This document shows positions 61,030 to 64,000 of a stretch of 64,000 nt of DNA, in pieces. Each line of letters starts with the position of its first letter. The stretch's first letter is position 1. The DNA comes from Jatrophihabitans endophyticus (GTDB lineage Bacteria > Actinomycetota > Actinomycetes > Mycobacteriales > Jatrophihabitantaceae), in assembly GCF_900129455.1 (NCBI RefSeq), contig NZ_FQVU01000002.1, positions 434,001 through 498,000 on the forward strand, written 5' to 3'. Position numbers and translations under genes: made by a program. The notes below the pieces were generated by a model. The model saw nothing but the letters and a program-made list of their open reading frames with translations, did not search any database and had not been told where the DNA came from.

Positions 61030-62217
61030 ATGATAGTGACCGCGGCCTCGGCCCGGCTCGACCCGCCACTGCGGAGCCTGCTGGATCCCGACGCCCTGCT
61101 CGACCCGCACGACCGGTACCGGTCCTGGCGGGCGAGCGCGCCGGTCGCGTGGGACGAGGGCACGAGCAGCTGGGTCGTCACGAGTTACGCGGTGTGCCGT
61201 GACGTGCTGCAGGACGTCACGACGTTCGGCTCGGACCGGCGCCGCGCGGGGCTGCCCCTTCCCCCGTCGATGCTCAGCATCCAGACCCTGGACCCGCCCG
61301 AGCACACCGAGATCCGGCATCAGGTCCTCGCCGCCCTGCGCCGCTACGACCTGCGCACGGCCGACACGGCGATCGCGGCCGCGGTCGACGACGTCCTCGA
61401 CCGCGCCGTCGCCGGCACGACCGTCGACTTCGTCCGCGACGTCGCGCAACCGCTGGCGCTGCAAGTGATCGCGGACGTTCTCGGCGTCACGCCGCCGGAC
61501 GCCGCGTGGTTCGTCCCGGTGTCGACGGCGATCGTCGACTCGATGGACGCCGGGCTCGCCCCCGAGCGCCTCGCCGCCGGCGTCGCCGCACGCGAGGAGC
61601 TCGCCGCCCTCGCCACGACGTGGCTCGACCACCCTGACCGCCCCGGCCTGGTGGCCGCGTTCGCGGCCGGACTCGACGAGTGGGACACCGACCCCGTCGT
61701 CGTCGCGAACACGGTGCGGGCGTTCGCCCACGCCGGCTTCGAGTCCGTCGGCCGGTTGCTCGCCGGCGCTGCGACGGTCCTGCTCGCCGAGCACCGGCTC
61801 CCGTCGGCCGTGCCGTTGTCGGAACGCGCGGCGGCCGAGCTGGTCCGCTACGTCAGCCCGGTGCAGGGCGACGCGCGGGTCTGCGTGCGGGACACCGAGC
61901 TCGCCGGCGTCCCCATCCGCACCGGCGAGGTGGTCACCCTGCTGCTCGCCGCGGCGAACCACGACCCGGCCGCGTTCCCCGAGCCCGACCGCCTCGTCCT
62001 GGACCGGGAGCCGAACCACCACCTCGGTTTCGGGCGCGGCGCGCACGCCTGCGTCGGGGCTGCCCTCGGCCTGCGGGTGCTGCGGGCCGCGCTCGACGGG
62101 TTCGGGCGTCGTTTCCCGGCGGCCACGCTCGTCGAGTCGCCCGCCTGGGCCGCGAACGCGACCCTGCGCGGCCCCGCCGCGGTGCTCGTCTCACCCACCG
62201 GACGCGAGAGGAGGTGA
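61030..62217 (+). CDS. Cytochrome P450, putative peptide cross-linking enzyme
   Basis: A 395-residue soluble bacterial P450. The heme-thiolate loop is HLGFGRGAHACVGAALG with Cys341 as ligand. The ExxR motif is ELVRY in AAAELVRYVSPVQGDAR. The I-helix motif is AHAGFESVG, with Ser in place of the usual Thr after Glu, as happens in P450s that couple aromatic rings rather than insert oxygen (suggestive only). No ferredoxin or reductase gene is nearby. The stop is five bases before a five-codon gene MTYVH with its own ribosome site, so the P450 likely cyclises that peptide. Without this context it would be an orphan of unknown substrate. Confidence 0.9.
   Translation: MIVTAASARLDPPLRSLLDPDALLDPHDRYRSWRASAPVAWDEGTSSWVVTSYAVCRDVLQDVTTFGSDRRRAGLPLPPSMLSIQTLDPPEHTEIRHQVLAALRRYDLRTADTAIAAAVDDVLDRAVAGTTVDFVRDVAQPLALQVIADVLGVTPPDAAWFVPVSTAIVDSMDAGLAPERLAAGVAAREELAALATTWLDHPDRPGLVAAFAAGLDEWDTDPVVVANTVRAFAHAGFESVGRLLAGAATVLLAEHRLPSAVPLSERAAAELVRYVSPVQGDARVCVRDTELAGVPIRTGEVVTLLLAAANHDPAAFPEPDRLVLDREPNHHLGFGRGAHACVGAALGLRVLRAALDGFGRRFPAATLVESPAWAANATLRGPAAVLVSPTGRERR
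62209..62214 (+). promoter_or_regulatory. Ribosome-binding site of the five-codon gene
   Basis: AGGAGG, a full Shine-Dalgarno core, ends eight bases before the ATG at 62223 and overlaps the last P450 codons. It is too close to the GTG at 62214 to serve that codon, so it decides the ATG as start. Confidence 0.75.
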
Positions 62218-62222
62218 GCGTC

Positions 62223-62240
62223 ATGACGTACGTCCACTGA
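62223..62240 (+). CDS. Pentapeptide RiPP precursor MTYVH (biarylitide type)
   Basis: An 18-base gene: ATG ACG TAC GTC CAC TGA, encoding Met-Thr-Tyr-Val-His. It starts five bases after the P450 stop and has AGGAGG at ideal spacing, and a hairpin terminator follows about 40 bases later. Biarylitide precursors are pentapeptides of the pattern M-x-Y-x-H whose Tyr and His rings are joined by the neighbouring P450, leaving a cyclic tripeptide (here Tyr-Val-His). Described precursors that I know of mostly have Arg at position 2 and precede the P450. This one has Thr and Val and follows it. The assignment rests on pattern and position. Confidence 0.75.
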   Translation: MTYVH

Positions 62241-62281
62241 GCACGGTCCAAGGTCCGCAGCGAACCTACGGGCCGACAGGA

Positions 62282-62313
62282 CCCGCCGGGCCGACACCGC
62301 TCGGGCCGGCGGG
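62282..62313. terminator. Hairpin after the pentapeptide gene
   Basis: CCCGCCGG (62282-62289) pairs with CCGGCGGG (62306-62313), then a G-G mismatch and a CC/GG pair lie inside. It could end the P450-pentapeptide transcript before the aminopeptidase gene. Confidence 0.6.
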
Positions 62314-62370
62314 CCCCCGACCGTCGCCGCCGACATCCCGCGTCCCCTCCGATCCGAAACGGGCTCCGCC

Positions 62371-63801
62371 ATGACGTTCGCCCTGCACCCGCACCGCAGG
62401 ACCGCCGGCCGCGTCGCCGCGCTGGCCCTGTCGGTCCTGACGCTGGCCGCGGGCACGCCGGCCCACGCCGCCAGTCGCCCGACGCTCGATCGCTTCGGCG
62501 CCCTGGTCGCGTCGCGGACGAGCACGGCCGCTGCGGTGGCCGATCTCGCCGTGTTGCAGCGGATCGCCCAGCGCGACCACGGCAACCGGGCGACGGGCAC
62601 GCGGGGGTACCGCGACTCGCAGGACTTCGCCGTGCGCCGGTTGCGGGCCGCCGGCTACCGCGTGCAGCTGCAGCCCGTGCCGTACACCAAGTTCCACGTG
62701 AGCGCCGAGCGCACGCGGCTGCAGCTCGGGGCCCGCACCGTACGACTCACCTCCCTGCTCATGGACGAGTCGCCCGCACGGCGGGTCACGAACGCGCCGC
62801 TCGTGGCCCCCGCCGACGGCCCGACGGCCGGCTGCCAGGCCGCCGACTTCGCCGGGCAGGACGTCAGCGGCGCCGTCGTGCTCGAGCCGCGCGCGTCGTG
62901 CGGCTACGCCGCCCAGCTCGCGGTCGCGGCGGGCCTCGGTGCCACGGCGGTGCTGCTCTCCTATCCCACGCCGCGGCCGCAGAACGTCCTGCGGCTGCAC
63001 TGGTTCGACAGCACGCCGCCGGCGATCCCGCTCGCCTCCATCCGGCACACCGACGAGACGGCGTTGCGGGCGGCGCTCGCCCGCGGACCGATCCGCGTCG
63101 ACCTCGACTGGCGCGGTCACGACGTCAGCGGCGTCACGCACACCGTGATCGCCGAGACGCGCGGCGGCTCGGCGCATCACGTGGTCATGTTCGGCGGCCA
63201 CCTCGACAGCGTCGACGAGGGGCCGGGCATCAACGACAACGGGTCGGCCGTGGCGGCGGTGCTCGAGACGGCGGTGGCGCTCGCGCCGTTCCAGGACCGG
63301 CTGCGCAACCGGGTGCGCTTCGTCCTCTGGGGCGCCGAGGAGCTCGTCGACGTCGGGTCGGACCACTACGTGGCGCAGCTCGACGCGCAGCAGCGGGCCG
63401 ACATCGACGTCTACGTCAACGCCGAGATGATCGCGTCGGACAACTTCGTCCGCTTCGTCATGGCGGGCGCGGGCATCGTGTCAGCCCCGTTCGAGGCCTA
63501 CTACGCCGCCCGCGACCTGCCGATCGAGCGGGTCGGCTCGGACGCCGTCGGCTCGGACCAGGAGCCGTTCTTCGCGGCCGGCATCCCGATCGCCGGTCTG
63601 TTCGACGGCGCGCTCGGCGTCAAGACGCCGGCACAGGCCGCCGTCTACGGCGGCCGGGCAGGGCAGCTCTACGCCTCGTGCTACCACCAGGCCTGCGACA
63701 CGCTGGCCGCGATCGACCGGCGCGCGCTCGAGCAGAGCACCCACGGCCTCGCCTACGCCGTCGCCACCCTCGCGGGGCAGGCGGCTCCCGGCGCGCGCTG
63801 A
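62371..63801 (+). CDS. Secreted M28-family zinc aminopeptidase with PA domain
   Basis: A 476-residue exported metallopeptidase. The signal peptide (RVAALALSVLTLAAGTPAHA) ends near residue 34. A PA-type insert (about 135-200, including CGYAAQLAVAAGLGATAVLL) precedes the M28 core. Zinc and catalytic motifs are MFGGHLDSVDEGPGINDNGS, WGAEELVDVGSDHY, NAEMI and the late YHQACDTL, all present. It removes N-terminal residues from peptides outside the cell. Its place after the pentapeptide suggests, without proof, that it trims Met-Thr. No good ribosome site precedes the ATG. Confidence 0.9.
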   Translation: MTFALHPHRRTAGRVAALALSVLTLAAGTPAHAASRPTLDRFGALVASRTSTAAAVADLAVLQRIAQRDHGNRATGTRGYRDSQDFAVRRLRAAGYRVQLQPVPYTKFHVSAERTRLQLGARTVRLTSLLMDESPARRVTNAPLVAPADGPTAGCQAADFAGQDVSGAVVLEPRASCGYAAQLAVAAGLGATAVLLSYPTPRPQNVLRLHWFDSTPPAIPLASIRHTDETALRAALARGPIRVDLDWRGHDVSGVTHTVIAETRGGSAHHVVMFGGHLDSVDEGPGINDNGSAVAAVLETAVALAPFQDRLRNRVRFVLWGAEELVDVGSDHYVAQLDAQQRADIDVYVNAEMIASDNFVRFVMAGAGIVSAPFEAYYAARDLPIERVGSDAVGSDQEPFFAAGIPIAGLFDGALGVKTPAQAAVYGGRAGQLYASCYHQACDTLAAIDRRALEQSTHGLAYAVATLAGQAAPGAR

Positions 63802-63825
63802 GCCTGCGACCCGGGCCGCGGCCGG

Positions 63826-64000
63826 TCACGGGCGGTAGTGCGTCTCGCCCTGCAGGTACCGCACGCCGCCGTCGTCGTCGACCGGCTCGTCGGGCGTGCG
63901 CACCGTGCCGTCGTCGATGACGTCGTAGACGTGTCGGCTCGCCCCCGCGCCGCAGTAAAGGTAGTTCTCGAGCGTCACGCTGCGGTTGCCGTCGGCGTCG
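63826..64000 (-). CDS. C-terminal part of an unknown protein (cut by window end)
   Basis: The last 58 codons of a minus-strand gene, ending at TGA 63826-63828. The peptide (GNRSVTLENYLYCGAGASRH, VYDVIDDGTVRTPDEPVDDD, GGVRYLQGETHYRP) has coding-like composition and codon use. No family is recognised. It converges on the aminopeptidase gene with a 24-base gap. Confidence 0.6.
   Translation of the reverse strand, partial: DADGNRSVTLENYLYCGAGASRHVYDVIDDGTVRTPDEPVDDDGGVRYLQGETHYRP

Noticed and set aside
62214-62240. Longer reading of the tiny gene from the GTG at 62214 as VSVMTYVH
   Set aside because: The GTG directly abuts AGGAGG, leaving no spacer for ribosome binding, whereas the ATG at 62223 has ideal spacing and gives the known pentapeptide length.

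Overview
The window is very GC-rich, with nearly all third codon positions G or C, and carries actinobacterial marker genes: bldC, a DUF3073 gene, a mycothiol-type maleylpyruvate isomerase homologue, egtABCD and many leaderless starts. It is most simply a chromosomal segment of a high-GC actinomycete. A frankiaceous or Jatrophihabitans-like lineage is a guess. I see no rRNA, CRISPR array, insertion sequence or phage block. The genome looks like a free-living saprophyte with several sugar importers, a secreted hydrolase and cell-surface or sensor genes.

Layout. 1-1298: end of one sugar ABC importer, then a scar of a VapBC toxin-antitoxin pair (1321-1470). 1502-7691: polyol/sugar importer operon (SBP, two permeases, zinc dehydrogenase) divergent from a SorC-type regulator and an APH-like kinase. 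7757-12250: cNMP-binding protein, MarR plus 14-TM drug exporter, and an acyl-CoA ligase. 12386-26434: a purine-synthesis neighbourhood (bldC, DUF3073, purM, purF, purL, purQ, purS, purC) interrupted by a DUF1800/DUF1501 pair, an FMN reductase and a membrane-anchored PQQ-type propeller protein. 26613-29362: a small secreted peptide gene facing a TrmB/LuxR-type regulator, then an amidase. 29526-33730: the ergothioneine operon egtABCD. 33820-41793: acyltransferase, second drug exporter, SigE-type sigma factor with membrane partner, SpoU methyltransferase, a KamB-family 16S rRNA A1408 methyltransferase, a DUF371-RsmI-like fusion and an ABC-2 exporter. 41935-50502: NarL-type two-component system, large secreted Ig/FN3 protein, RsbU-type phosphatase and an oddly arranged PAS kinase. 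50689-52636: two oxidoreductases. 52670-59932: a six-gene LacI-controlled GH130 (mannoside-type) operon. 60052-64000: orphan DNA methyltransferase, cytochrome P450, a five-codon gene, M28 aminopeptidase and a truncated last gene.

The most notable discovery is at 62223-62240. Five bases after the P450 stop, behind a perfect AGGAGG at 8-base spacing, lies an 18-bp gene for Met-Thr-Tyr-Val-His. This fits the M-x-Y-x-H pattern of biarylitide precursors, the smallest known RiPP genes, whose Tyr and His are cross-linked by the neighbouring P450. Here the order (precursor after the P450) and residues 2 and 4 look unusual, and a secreted aminopeptidase lies next to it. This is inferred from sequence pattern and context and has not been tested.

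A second theme is gene expression. At least twelve genes have a TANNNT-like -10 hexamer ending 6-7 bases before the start codon, implying leaderless mRNAs. Many gene ends carry long hairpins without a U tract, and four of these share a single symmetric G-G or T-T mismatch.
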